Positions 17,214 through 26,485 are shown, counted from the stretch's first letter. The stretch is 64,000 nt of DNA from JAWKZG01 sp041396125 (GCA_041396125.1 JAWKZG010000003.1:124001-188000), one strand, 5' to 3'. The notes: a model not told the origin generated them from the sequence alone. Program-made: numbers and translations.

Positions 17214-17339
17214 GCATTAAATGCCATCATAAATAAATTTCTTAATTATTTACTTTTATGCGCAAATCCAGACGTGCGTAAAATTGGAGCAGCCCGTTCT
17301 TTTACCTATAGAAAAACCTTTAGAAAAGGTTGAGGAGGA

Positions 17340-19013
17340 GTGATGAGAAAATATTTGTCGATGATTTCTCTACTGTGGCCTGTATTCTTGATTTTATGCC
17401 TGACGGGTACATCAGCGTGGAGTGCTGAACGCCCGAAGCTCTTAGTTATGGTCACGATTGACCAGTTACGCGGGGACATGCCTTTACGATTCAAAGATCG
17501 ATTTGGCGAGAATGGATTTCGCTATTTACTCAATAACGGCACCTTGTTTAGCAATGCTCATTACCGTCACTCGACGACGTTTACCGCCGTAGGGCACGCG
17601 ACCCTGGCCACGGGCGGCAATGGTGCCCAGCATGGCCTTGCAGGTAACGACTGGTACGATGTCGAGACCGGGCAGCAAGTGTATTGTGTAGAAGATGACC
17701 GGCATCCGCTCATCGGTGAGGAGGTTAAAGCGCATCAAGGAACCTCTCCTCGAAATCTGACGTCCAGTACCATCGGTGATGAGCTGGTACTCGCAACGGC
17801 AGGTCGTTCAAGGGTATTCTCGGTGTCAATCAAGGATCGTGGAGCTATTTTGCCGGGCGGGCATTTAGGAAAAGCGTTCTGGTACAACTCCAGTACCGGT
17901 AAATTCGTCACCAGCACCTATTATTATCAGGAATATCCGGGCTGGGTCACGGCCTGGAACAACGCTAATCATGCTGATCGCTATCGGGATCAGGAATGGA
18001 CCTTATTGCATGACCGTTCCACCTATATTTATCGCGATCAGGATGACCGGCCATCAGAAAAATCTTATAAGCACCTGGGGCGTACTTTTCCGCATCCCTT
18101 AAATGCCGAAAAGGACTCAGATTATTATAAAGGATTGCGTTATACCTCAATGGGAGACGAGTTGACGCTCTCTTTTGTTAAAGAGTTGATACAACAAGAG
18201 CAGCTCGGCCAGGGTAAAGAAACCGACATGTTGGCCGTTAGTTTTTCGGTAACAGACTACATCGGCCACGCGTTTGGACCCAATAGTCTCGAAGCTGAAG
18301 ACAATCTGTTACGACTCGATGCGACATTAGCTGACTTTTTTGCCTATATCGATGAAACCGTCGGTTTAGCGAATACCTTGATCGTATTGTCGTCCGATCA
18401 TGGTATCGATGCGGTTCCCGAATATAAGCAGAGTCTGGGCCTGGCTGCAGGACGCCATTATCCCGAAAAATTTCTCGCCCAGGTCAACGCCGAACTAAAA
18501 CAGCGGTTTAATACGGATGCCGATCTGGTGAGCACGTTTTGGAATCCCAGCCTTTATCTTGATCTGCCGGCGGTTGAAAAACTATCCGTATCCGTGGAAA
18601 CGGTGGAAAGAGCGCTGGTTGAGGCAATCCTCAAGGTACCGGGATTCGCTTTTGCCGTAACCCGCACCGATCTGCTGGCAGGGCGCGTGACCGATCACCC
18701 AGTGATGAACAAACTGCAGCGGGCGTTTCACCCTACCCGTTCAGGCAACGTGTTAATCGTTCAGGACCCGTTTTGGTATCTTTATCCGAACCCCGATGAA
18801 TTCGCTGCCATGCACGGTTCCCCCTATACCTACGATACGTATGTGCCGATTATGTTTGCCGGCCCTGGTATTAGCCAGCGCACTGTCAGCAGGCTAGTCG
18901 GGCCAGAGGATATGGCATCGACTGTAACCAGTTATCTCGGCATTGACCCGCCATCCGGTTCAGTCGGAGAGCCTCTGGTCGAGGTCTTGAACATGGCCGC
19001 GCCTGGCAATTAA
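17340..19013 (+). CDS. Alkaline phosphatase family protein (PafA-like)
   Basis: 557 residues with a signal peptide (LLWPVFLILCLTGTSAWSAE), so periplasmic. Two-metal phosphatase signatures: N-terminal metal site TIDQLRGDM, nucleophile Thr in HSTTFTAVGHATLATG, second-site ligands DYIGHAFGP and SSDHGID, and a late metal His in GRHYPEKF or MHGSPYTYD. This set matches PafA-type phosphomonoesterases of the nucleotide pyrophosphatase/phosphodiesterase superfamily, which release phosphate from diverse esters. GGAGGAG precedes the ATG. Codon use is AT-richer than flanking core genes. Confidence 0.92.
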   Translation: MMRKYLSMISLLWPVFLILCLTGTSAWSAERPKLLVMVTIDQLRGDMPLRFKDRFGENGFRYLLNNGTLFSNAHYRHSTTFTAVGHATLATGGNGAQHGLAGNDWYDVETGQQVYCVEDDRHPLIGEEVKAHQGTSPRNLTSSTIGDELVLATAGRSRVFSVSIKDRGAILPGGHLGKAFWYNSSTGKFVTSTYYYQEYPGWVTAWNNANHADRYRDQEWTLLHDRSTYIYRDQDDRPSEKSYKHLGRTFPHPLNAEKDSDYYKGLRYTSMGDELTLSFVKELIQQEQLGQGKETDMLAVSFSVTDYIGHAFGPNSLEAEDNLLRLDATLADFFAYIDETVGLANTLIVLSSDHGIDAVPEYKQSLGLAAGRHYPEKFLAQVNAELKQRFNTDADLVSTFWNPSLYLDLPAVEKLSVSVETVERALVEAILKVPGFAFAVTRTDLLAGRVTDHPVMNKLQRAFHPTRSGNVLIVQDPFWYLYPNPDEFAAMHGSPYTYDTYVPIMFAGPGISQRTVSRLVGPEDMASTVTSYLGIDPPSGSVGEPLVEVLNMAAPGN

Positions 19014-19148
19014 TAACCACTGCCACGCAAAACCGCTTGCATTAACCCGTGCCAGCTATTCTTAAGTCAATTCAAACGCCTTGCGCTAATAAGGCCTATG
19101 AAATGAAATACAATAGAGGGCACTTATTCGAAAGTTTCTTCGCAAGAA

Positions 19149-19228
19149 TTAAACTACTTGCGTTGCTGTGAGTGCGTCGCCTGCGATAGTGGTGCGGCGC
19201 ACGTCTTGTGTTTTGGCTGTTTCATTAA
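19149..19228 (-). pseudogene. 3'-end relic of a TauD-family dioxygenase gene
   Basis: The minus strand reads LNETAKTQDVRRTTIAGDALTATQVV then stop, closely matching the C-terminus of the intact gene at 20704 (FNETAEARDVRRTTIAGDAPTATQVA). DNA identity is roughly 85% over ~78 bases, with many changes silent, so it was once a coding paralogue. Nothing upstream of this piece survives: it is cut at 19228, just before the duplicated block at 19241. Confidence 0.85.
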
Positions 19229-19240
19229 GCAGCTTAATGA

Positions 19241-19303
19241 CTCGGGAAATATCTGCTTAGATTGATGTATTTTGTGAATGCGCCCATCCGCAGAGCTGGG
19301 TCA
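19241..19303. repeat. Duplicated 63-base intergenic block (copy 2)
   Basis: Matches 16045-16107, with its first 28 bases identical. Followed after eight bases by a REP-like element, whereas copy 1 has a longer spacer. Fills the gap 19014-19358 together with the dioxygenase relic and the REP. Confidence 0.85.
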
Positions 19304-19311
19304 GAATAAAT

Positions 19312-19342
19312 CCCGGATGCCGTTTCACTTTATCCGGGTTAC
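19312..19342 (-). repeat. REP-like element (copy 2)
   Basis: Same hairpin as at 16152 (CCCGGAT / ATCCGGG arms), but the minus-strand head reads GTAA instead of GTAG. Lies just 3' of the ankyrin gene. Confidence 0.75.
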
Positions 19343-19358
19343 TTGCTGCAGAAATTTG

Positions 19359-19796
19359 TTAAATTTCATATTCATACTGTTTGAAATAGCTACGCATAAT
19401 CCGCTTGGTTTTACTACTTAATTCCCATAGGGGGTTATCTAAAGATCGTTTACATGTTTCTATGTTAGGATTAGCTCCTAATTCTAGGAGTAAAATCACC
19501 ATCTCAGTATGACCAGCCTCAAGAGCATGTATTAAGGCAAATTCTGGAATTGGGGAACCAAGACTTCTTAGCAGTTCCACTCCCTCTGTATGATTTTCAA
19601 CAGCTAACCAATGCAAAACATTTTCACCAGAATAATTAACCGCCCAAAGGCAATCCCGATTCGCAGCAACAATCTCTTTTACCTTGTGTGGCTCGTATAA
19701 AATCGCATCTAGCAAAACATCAAATTCATACGACTTTTGTTTATCTAATTCGTCATAATTTCTCATAATATATGCCAGTCTGTGCTGGAAAAACAT
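19359..19796 (-). CDS. Ankyrin repeat protein
   Basis: 145 residues. Two to three ankyrin units are visible: GENVLHWLAVENHTEGVELLRSLGSPIP and ALIHALEAGHTEMVILLLELGANPNIETCK. The N-terminus is helical and charged; no signal peptide. The gene is clearly AT-richer than most of the window. REP elements lie on both sides (19312 and 19831), and the DUF3800 gene is upstream on the same strand. Function unknown; ankyrins bind proteins. Confidence 0.8.
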   Translation of the reverse strand: MFFQHRLAYIMRNYDELDKQKSYEFDVLLDAILYEPHKVKEIVAANRDCLWAVNYSGENVLHWLAVENHTEGVELLRSLGSPIPEFALIHALEAGHTEMVILLLELGANPNIETCKRSLDNPLWELSSKTKRIMRSYFKQYEYEI

Positions 19797-19830
19797 AACG
19801 TCAGGCGATCACATTTTGAGTTAAACGAGC

Positions 19831-19861
19831 CCCGGATGCCGTTTCACTTTATCCGGGCTAC
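19831..19861 (-). repeat. REP-like element with GTAG head (copy 3)
   Basis: Minus strand GTAG followed by CCCGGAT...ATCCGGG, almost identical to copies 1 and 2. Sits in the 100-base gap between the DUF3800 and ankyrin genes. Confidence 0.78.
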
Positions 19862-19896
19862 TTGCTATACGTCCTTATTGAGCTTTAATCGGCTGC

Positions 19897-20631
19897 TTAC
19901 CTCAGATATGCAAACTGATCAGGAATCTGCCAATCACGCACAGATAATCTATCCAGGCCTCGCTTAGTGGTTGGTTCGGCTTTAAACCGTTCATGGCAGT
20001 AATGTACAAGCTCCGCTCGTGGGGGACTTTCAGGAATTTTTCCTGAAATATTGCAGCCAACTGCTCCAAGCAGGATATCTGCAAGTTGAATCAAGTCTTC
20101 AGACTTTGAATCTTGTGCTCGTGCCATTCTGATGATCCGACTCGTCTTTGAACCAAGCGCTTTTTTGTAAGTGCGATTAAACAAGAATTCTACGCGGTCG
20201 AGCACAGTATCCTTGCTAAAGAAACCCGCATCAGGGTAAACACTCCAACGCTTGGTATCTCGCAATGGCCCAAAAGATACAAGCAAAAATTGATAAAAAA
20301 CAGAAGCTAATTTGTCATCCTTTGTTGATTTTCTGTCAGATCTAGGACAAAACGATTGCCATAATGGCCCTGACAAGTTAACCCGTAACAGAGAAAATCT
20401 TGGATAGGGGTCATCGAAGAAGACGTCAATCCACGCCCTATAGGCGTCGAGATATTTTTTTGATATTTTCGTCCACCGCATTTCGTGGGTAAGTTTTGCC
20501 TCACTCCGTACTCTTCTAAGCGCATTTTCGAGAATAGCCCGCCGCTGTTCAGTACAAATGACACCACCTAACAGTAGACTACTGGAGTCTTGGTATCGTT
20601 CGTCGGAATAGAGTTCATACTCAGTAATCAT
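19897..20631 (-). CDS. DUF3800 domain-containing protein
   Basis: 244 residues with the DUF3800 plan: N-terminal acidic strand ELYSDERYQDSSSLLLGGVI (the family usually has DESG), and a C-terminal DSKSEDLIQLADILLGAV helix carrying the conserved D-x-L-Q-x-A-D. DUF3800 has an RNase H-like fold with probable metal-binding acids. Members are often found in mobile or defence islands, but their activity is largely unproven. AT-rich, on the same strand as the ankyrin gene. Confidence 0.82.
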   Translation of the reverse strand: MITEYELYSDERYQDSSSLLLGGVICTEQRRAILENALRRVRSEAKLTHEMRWTKISKKYLDAYRAWIDVFFDDPYPRFSLLRVNLSGPLWQSFCPRSDRKSTKDDKLASVFYQFLLVSFGPLRDTKRWSVYPDAGFFSKDTVLDRVEFLFNRTYKKALGSKTSRIIRMARAQDSKSEDLIQLADILLGAVGCNISGKIPESPPRAELVHYCHERFKAEPTTKRGLDRLSVRDWQIPDQFAYLR

Positions 20632-20703
20632 AAATATATTGCTTTAATCTATACCTACCCGAGGGTTTACAGGGCGTAGAGGCTCGATCACTTACTTTTT
20701 GTA

Positions 20704-21588
20704 TCAAGCTACCTGCGTTGCCGTGGGTGCGTCGCCTGCGATGGTGGTGCGGCGCACGTCGCGTGCTTCGGCTGTTTCGTTGAAACGCCGCACGCGGTGC
20801 ATGGTCTGGCGGTTATCCCACATCAGCAGATCGTGCTGACGCCATTGGTGGGAATATACAAACTGTGGCTGGGTGGCATGTTCGATCAGATCCCGCAGGA
20901 AGGCACGCGCCTCCGGCACTGGCCAGCCGACGATGCTGCCGGCGTGGGAGGATAAATACAGGGATTTACGACCGGTGACCGGATGCGTTCGCACCAGGCG
21001 CTGGCGAACCGGTGCAAACGTCCTGCGCTCGGCTTCGCTCCAGTCGCTGAAGCCGAGCAGTCCGCGTGAATGCATTAGCGAGTGTTCGCAGATTAAATCC
21101 TCGATTTCGGCTTTGCCGGCCTCGTCCAGGGCATCGTACGCGGCCCGCATATCGGCAAATTCGGTATTCCCGCCAGCGCTTGGAATCACCCGCCCCGATA
21201 ACAGCGAGTATTTAGCCGGAATCGCCCGGTAGGAACTGTCCGAATGCCACAGCCGGTTGGCCAGATTAAACAACCGGTTGCGGTCATTACGCCCCAGCAA
21301 ACGCTGGTTGCGATCCAGATTGGACACATCGGCAAATTCAAGCCGCAGCCGCCGCTCCTGATCTTTCATCACGTTGCCGCCGGTAGCCGGCTCGATAGTG
21401 CCGAAGTTGCGGCTGAACGCCAGTTGCTGGTCATCGTTGATGGCCTGATCGTGAAAAACCAGCACCGCGTATTGATCCATACCCGCCTCGATAGTGCTGA
21501 TCTCGTCTGGCGTCAGCGGTTGGCGCAGATCGATACCGTCGACTTCACCCACAAAAACCGGGTGCAGCTGGCGAATCGTGATACTCAT
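20704..21588 (-). CDS. TauD/TfdA-family 2-oxoglutarate-dependent dioxygenase
   Basis: 294 residues from ATG 21588, chosen because GGAGG sits eight bases upstream; a start at 21603 would bury it. Fe(II) ligands H-x-D in RLWHSDSSYR (~110) and the distal His in TMHRVRRF, with Arg pair RRTTIAGD binding 2-oxoglutarate. Closest in style to TfdA/alkylsulfatase-like enzymes (MDQYAVLVFHDQAINDDQQLAFSRNFG). Substrate unknown: taurine, sulfate esters, phenoxyacetates and others are possible. Its last ~26 codons are duplicated as a relic at 19149. Confidence 0.9.
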   Translation of the reverse strand: MSITIRQLHPVFVGEVDGIDLRQPLTPDEISTIEAGMDQYAVLVFHDQAINDDQQLAFSRNFGTIEPATGGNVMKDQERRLRLEFADVSNLDRNQRLLGRNDRNRLFNLANRLWHSDSSYRAIPAKYSLLSGRVIPSAGGNTEFADMRAAYDALDEAGKAEIEDLICEHSLMHSRGLLGFSDWSEAERRTFAPVRQRLVRTHPVTGRKSLYLSSHAGSIVGWPVPEARAFLRDLIEHATQPQFVYSHQWRQHDLLMWDNRQTMHRVRRFNETAEARDVRRTTIAGDAPTATQVA

Positions 21589-21773
21589 GAAAATAACCTC
21601 CAAATGGACTCAGGTGGTTTCGTCCGATAATGTAATATTTTCGTATACCTCGGCGACTGGCAGCCGCGAATAGTCGCTTTATTTTAGCCCTGATTTTCCG
21701 GACTTGGTACGTGTTACCCGCGCGGCGAACCTGTCTGCACCAATGGCATTACTCAGGATGTAACTTTTGGGCC

Positions 21774-22103
21774 TCATGAGCCCGTTTTGCTGCTAAATAC
21801 CTCCACATCCGCCGCAGCCAGCTCGACGGTTTGGCCCTGTCGTATCCAGCATACATCCAGCGCCCGATTCAGGCTGATCAGATTCACCTGCAGCTGGCTG
21901 TCATCAGCGCAATCATAGATAACACCTAAACGCTGTTCAGCCGGTCGGCGCTGAATAATCTCGACGGTCTGGGTGCCAATGCGCAGATAGCATGGCGGCT
22001 GCAAGTTTAATAAGCGGCCCTCGCTGGGGCTGATGCGCACCTGGTCCACCTGCCACCAGTTGCGCGCCAGACTGGCCAGTGCCTTAGCCAGTTTTTTCAT
22101 CAT
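21774..22103 (-). CDS. Hypothetical protein of the PspA locus
   Basis: 109 residues, no signal peptide, mostly beta by appearance (YLRIGTQTVEIIQRRP, LGVIYDCADDSQLQVNLISL, QGQTVELAAADVEVF). Its start overlaps the end of the pspA-like gene by 20 bases, so the pair is translationally coupled. I recognise no family. A role in modulating or anchoring PspA is inferred only from the coupling. Confidence 0.75.
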   Translation of the reverse strand: MMKKLAKALASLARNWWQVDQVRISPSEGRLLNLQPPCYLRIGTQTVEIIQRRPAEQRLGVIYDCADDSQLQVNLISLNRALDVCWIRQGQTVELAAADVEVFSSKTGS

Positions 22104-22770
22104 TCAATCTCCGCTTCAACGCGGCGAGTTCCTCTTTCAGCCGTGTTTTACGTTCCTGCTCGGCGAACTCGCGATCAAGTTCCTCGGCATCGGGATCACG
22201 CCCTTCCAGCCGGTCATACGCTTGCGTCATGGCTTCTTCCCGCTCGACCTGTTGCTCCAGCCGGCTGAACTGGGCGAAAGCGGATTTACGGGTGCTGGCG
22301 TCCAGCGCCTGATTAATATTCTGCTGCGATTGCGCCCGCACCATACGGGCTTGCAGCAGGGTTTGCTTCTGTCGGGCCTGGCGGATTTTGTCTTCCAGAT
22401 CGCGCACGGCATCCTGCAATTTCAGCACTTGTGATTGTTGCTTCGCATATTCCTTCTCCAAACCATCGGCGCGTTCTGCACAGCGCAGTTTTTGCGCCAG
22501 CGCTGCTTCGGATTGTGCTTCATCACCGCGTTCCAGCGCATTGCTGGCACGTTCCAGCCAATGGTCGGCTTCTTCGCGGGCGCGCTGGCAGGATTTTTTC
22601 AACTGGATTTCATCAGCAATAGCACCCGCCACACTGGTGCGCACCCGCTCAAGTTCCTCTTCCATGTCGATGATCAATTGTTGCAGCATGCGGCCTGGGT
22701 CCTGGACTTTTTCTTCCAGCGCGGTGATGGATGAACGCAGAATCAGTGAAATATTATTCATAAATTTCAT
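22084..22770 (-). CDS. PspA/IM30 family protein
   Basis: 228 residues, nearly all helical coiled coil, with the PspA layout: amphipathic N-terminal helix (NNISLILRSSITALEEKVQDPGRMLQQLIIDMEEELERVRTSVAGAIADEIQLKKS), long heptad region, and LEEQ-style acidic segments. The D-P-x-x-M-L-x-Q-x-I-x-x-M pattern is diagnostic. ESCRT-III-like PspA proteins support membrane integrity. A second Met (residue 4) could be the start. No PspBC or PspF homologues nearby; instead it is flanked by a coupled 109-residue protein and a giant membrane protein. Confidence 0.9.
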   Translation of the reverse strand: MKFMNNISLILRSSITALEEKVQDPGRMLQQLIIDMEEELERVRTSVAGAIADEIQLKKSCQRAREEADHWLERASNALERGDEAQSEAALAQKLRCAERADGLEKEYAKQQSQVLKLQDAVRDLEDKIRQARQKQTLLQARMVRAQSQQNINQALDASTRKSAFAQFSRLEQQVEREEAMTQAYDRLEGRDPDAEELDREFAEQERKTRLKEELAALKRRLNDEKTG

Positions 22771-22876
22771 TTTCTTAATCCTTGTGTAACGGTTGTAACG
22801 ATCAGTGAAATGTGCGGTTTACCGGTCAGAATTTCCCGGCTGACAAGGCAGCTGGAAATCCCGCTCGGCCCGCGTC

Positions 22877-25800
22877 CTAATGCCACTCGGCCAATGCCGC
22901 CGAAACGGTCTGCAGCCGCAGTACCAGATTTTCCCGCCCCCGCTCAGCCAGCGCGGCCAGCGCGATCACGGCCCCGCCCAGCAGCAGCCCGGCTAGCCAC
23001 AACACACTGGGATTATCCAAACCGCCCAGCACGATCATGGCGACCAGATCAGCCAGCAGGAAGGCCATGCCGGTGTACAGCAGCGAGCGGATGCGGCAGC
23101 CGATGGCCGCGAAAATCACGATCAGCGAGATCAGCATCAGCGAGAAAACATGCCACCAGCTGCCGTTCACGATATTGAACAGTGGTGATACCAGAATGAT
23201 GAGTGCGCCCAGATAATTCAGTGGATCGCACCAGCGTGGCGGTAATTGCTCGCGAAACAGTGCCCGCAGCGACAGGATTGATATCCCGACCGGGATCAGA
23301 TAGAACTGCGGATCGGTCCAGCTGAGTTCATGCCAGATCGACAGCAGCGTGAGATTCGCCAGCCCCAGTGCCAGCAACATGGCCCAGCGGCGGGCTTGTG
23401 CATAGCCATACCAGGCATAGGCGGCTGCCGCGAGCAGCAAGGCAAGACTATCGCGACCCAGCCAGCTGGCATCAAAATGGGTAGCGTGACGAAACAACAG
23501 CATGATCACAGCCAGTGCCGGCAGCGCCAGTGCGGTTTGCCGCAAAGGCTGGCTGAATACGGTCCAGGCCCCCTGTTCTTGCGTCGTCTGGCTCAGCAGC
23601 CAGCTTGCCGCTGCGGCCAGCAGCAACAACCAGGCACTCCAACCCTGACCAAACGTAATCACACCGTGCCAGGCCAGATACACCCCGGCCAGTACCAGCA
23701 AGCCTTCGGCCAGCCAGACCTGGGCGCTTTGCCCATGCCGATAGGCCATAATCAGCGCACAAGCCGTCAGCGCAGCAAAGGCAGTAATGACAAACAGTAT
23801 TTGCACGCTGCTGAGTTGGGGTAAGGCCAGCGCCAGCCATAAACCGCTCAGCGCCAGGATACCCAGCCCGTGTTTCCAGACTCGGAACGCCAGCTGCCGG
23901 GTGGTTTCCGGAGCCCGCAGAGCCAATGTCCAGCCCAGCCTACTCAAGGCAGCCGCAGCAGCCAGCGGCAAGGCACACAAGGTCAACAGCGTGGCATAGC
24001 GACCATCCGACAACTGTAGCCACTGACTGAGATCAAGCACTGTTGTAATCGGTACCGGGGTGCTCAGGATCAACACCAGCGCCAGCAACTGCGCATTCAG
24101 TAATAAAGCGCCACCCAGACCCAGCACTTTCTGCCGCCGCAACAGCGCCAGACTCAGCGCGCCCAGGCTGGCCAGTGCGCCGGCACTCCAGAGCGGCAAC
24201 TGATACACCAGTAATGAGACAGCAACAGCGAGCAACAGTACTCCCCAGGCACAATGACGCAATGTGCGGGCCGGCCACAGCAGATGTCCGGGCGGCAGTT
24301 CGAGATTGCTGGCACGCGGCAGTGTGGCCAATAAGCCGAGCGCCAGCACCACCCAGGTCAGTGGCAACCAGCGGGCATCGATACCCAGTTGCAATACCAG
24401 CACCCCGGCGGTAGCGAAAAGTGTGATAAAGCCCAGCACGGTCAGGCTGAAAAGATGAAAACGCCGGGCCGCGTCCAGCGCCCACAGACCGGTCAGGCCC
24501 GCCAGTAGCAAGCCGGACAGATTGATTGAAGCAAATGCCAGTAAACCCAGTGACAACATGGAACCGTGTACGACCGTGAGCAGTACCAACAGCCCCAACA
24601 GCGCGATAGCATCACTGGAGGGCTTGAATGCACGACTCAGGCGTGTCTGCGGATAGCGTCGCCAGACATAACCCAGTGCCCATTGCGCCAGGAGAACGGC
24701 GTTGAGAATCAGCACGGTCGGCGTCAACACACTGCGCAGAGAGGTCGGCATCGCTAAACCCAGCGACAACCACAGCAAGGCATGCAGATACAGCAGCGTG
24801 ATCGCCCCGAGACGCCAGTCCGCCAGACGCGCAGCCTGCAATACCAATAACCCGGCCAGTCCCCAGCCAGCCAGCGTGATCTGCCCACTACCGGCCAGCA
24901 GCATCGGTCCGATCAGATATACACTCAAAGCAACACTGGTGCGGGCGCAGTCCGGCAGATACGACGCAACTCGCACGGCTAGCCAGTGATCGCCAGACAG
25001 CGGCAGCGCTGCCAAATACCGGTCAACCGGCGCGGCGATCAACAACAACAGAGCCGCCGCCAGCAGCAAAATAGTGGAACTGTCGATCCACCCGACCCAG
25101 CCATTCAGCTGGTTCAGTGCAGAAAAACCCAGGGCTGCACTGAGCAGCGCGAAAATCGCCATACTGCCCAGCCAGCGACTGCGAAACAGCCAGGTCTGCC
25201 AGACCAGCACCAGCGTCAGCAGCGTCGCTACCGGCAATAAAGCTTTACTGTGGGTGTACGCCAGCCCCAGTAAAAGCACGCTCAGCAGCGCACTGAAACC
25301 CTGCAAGGGCTTGCTGAACAGCGGCAAATCCCGGCGGGCCGCCCAGACTGCCCCCAGGCTGGTCGCCAGCAATAAAGGCAGGTAGCTCAGACCATAGAAA
25401 CCGTAAGGCAGTCTGGATTCAGCCAGCAGTGAGGCACCGGCATCCGCCCAATGCATGGCGGCGCTGGCGAAATACGCTGGAGCAAAGTTATAGCCGACCG
25501 TGAACAGCACCAGACCGAACCAGATCAGTGCCGTCAGGCGGCTGCGGCAGGCCACGATAAACGTCAATCCCGCTGCCAGCAATGCTGTTGGGCTTACCGC
25601 CAACAGCGAATGCCCCGGCATGAAACCGGCACCGGTCAATACCACACCGCTGAGCGCGACGATCAAACCGAGGAAAACCGGCAGCATGATCGCCACCGGA
25701 CGTTCGTTTAACAGACCGCCACTGCGTTGTACAAATACCTTGTGCAATGCATCGGCGCTGAGCAGAATCGGTACCGCCGCCAGGGTGCAGCCCAGACCCA

Positions 25801-26485
25801 ACCATTCCAGCGCGATATGGTCAACGGCGTATAACGCACTCAGCCCGACAAACAAACCGCCCAGCAAAGCGACCGGGAAAAAACCGAAAATACGCGGTGC
25901 GCGCTGTTCCTCGGCCAGCCAGAACACATGCCGGCTGACTTTCAGCGTGCCGGCACAAACCAGCAGCCACAAACCCAGCAAGGCCAGTGTTTGCACCGGT
26001 GCCGACAGCCAGGGCAAAACGGCATAGGCCGCACTGAGGCTTAAATAGGCGCTTAGAAATGTCGGCTGCGGGGCATGCAGAAAGTGCAGCAATATGCGCC
26101 GCGAGGCCAGCAGCGTGAACGCACTGGTCAGTGCCAGCAACGCCAGTGTCAGCAGCTGATTGTCGGCCTGTGACCAGGCCAGCGCAAAGAACAAGGCCGG
26201 CAATAGCAGCAGCGTCAGCGCCATCAGACCGGTACCGGTACGGCGCAGCGCCAGACGGTAATAACTCCAGAGTCCGGCCTGATACAGCAGACCGCAATAA
26301 CCCAGCATGATCATAAACTGCCAGACCGGCGCGTAATCGTTCCAGTGGCTGCCGACCAGCATCACCGAGGAGCTGAGCAGAATCAGCGAACCAATGGCCA
26401 GCAGCCATTTGATATTTCGTTCTTGCAGAAAGGCGTCGAAAAAACGCAGTAGCGCCGAGTCAGGTGCCGGGCCTGCTGCTCGCAT
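22877..26485 (-). CDS. Very large polytopic membrane protein (DUF2157-like N-terminus)
   Basis: 1202 residues, more than 30 likely membrane helices and almost no soluble domain. The N-terminal ~100 residues (FLQERNIKWLLAIGSLILLSSSVMLVGSHWNDYAPVWQFMIMLGYCGLLYQAG) resemble the DUF2157-type membrane region. No catalytic motif seen. It ends 106 bases before the PspA gene on the same strand, which suggests a common operon (large membrane protein, PspA, 109-residue protein). Many of the overlapping reverse-strand frames are artefacts of its GC-rich, Leu/Ala-rich code. Confidence 0.85.
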   Translation of the reverse strand: MRAAGPAPDSALLRFFDAFLQERNIKWLLAIGSLILLSSSVMLVGSHWNDYAPVWQFMIMLGYCGLLYQAGLWSYYRLALRRTGTGLMALTLLLLPALFFALAWSQADNQLLTLALLALTSAFTLLASRRILLHFLHAPQPTFLSAYLSLSAAYAVLPWLSAPVQTLALLGLWLLVCAGTLKVSRHVFWLAEEQRAPRIFGFFPVALLGGLFVGLSALYAVDHIALEWLGLGCTLAAVPILLSADALHKVFVQRSGGLLNERPVAIMLPVFLGLIVALSGVVLTGAGFMPGHSLLAVSPTALLAAGLTFIVACRSRLTALIWFGLVLFTVGYNFAPAYFASAAMHWADAGASLLAESRLPYGFYGLSYLPLLLATSLGAVWAARRDLPLFSKPLQGFSALLSVLLLGLAYTHSKALLPVATLLTLVLVWQTWLFRSRWLGSMAIFALLSAALGFSALNQLNGWVGWIDSSTILLLAAALLLLIAAPVDRYLAALPLSGDHWLAVRVASYLPDCARTSVALSVYLIGPMLLAGSGQITLAGWGLAGLLVLQAARLADWRLGAITLLYLHALLWLSLGLAMPTSLRSVLTPTVLILNAVLLAQWALGYVWRRYPQTRLSRAFKPSSDAIALLGLLVLLTVVHGSMLSLGLLAFASINLSGLLLAGLTGLWALDAARRFHLFSLTVLGFITLFATAGVLVLQLGIDARWLPLTWVVLALGLLATLPRASNLELPPGHLLWPARTLRHCAWGVLLLAVAVSLLVYQLPLWSAGALASLGALSLALLRRQKVLGLGGALLLNAQLLALVLILSTPVPITTVLDLSQWLQLSDGRYATLLTLCALPLAAAAALSRLGWTLALRAPETTRQLAFRVWKHGLGILALSGLWLALALPQLSSVQILFVITAFAALTACALIMAYRHGQSAQVWLAEGLLVLAGVYLAWHGVITFGQGWSAWLLLLAAAASWLLSQTTQEQGAWTVFSQPLRQTALALPALAVIMLLFRHATHFDASWLGRDSLALLLAAAAYAWYGYAQARRWAMLLALGLANLTLLSIWHELSWTDPQFYLIPVGISILSLRALFREQLPPRWCDPLNYLGALIILVSPLFNIVNGSWWHVFSLMLISLIVIFAAIGCRIRSLLYTGMAFLLADLVAMIVLGGLDNPSVLWLAGLLLGGAVIALAALAERGRENLVLRLQTVSAALAEWH

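Noticed and set aside
17042..17333. Short frames over the hairpin region before the phosphatase gene
   Set aside because: They read through an inverted repeat on both strands, give mirror-like products and have no ribosome sites; treated as repeat rather than gene.
16045..19861. CRISPR array from the recurring repeats
   Set aside because: Copies are few, irregularly spaced and hairpin-forming with a GTAG head; they are REP-like and no cas genes are present.
22810..26027. Many plus-strand frames opposite the giant membrane protein gene
   Set aside because: They mirror a Leu/Ala-rich GC-biased gene, show low-complexity Gln/Arg-rich products and no family motifs.
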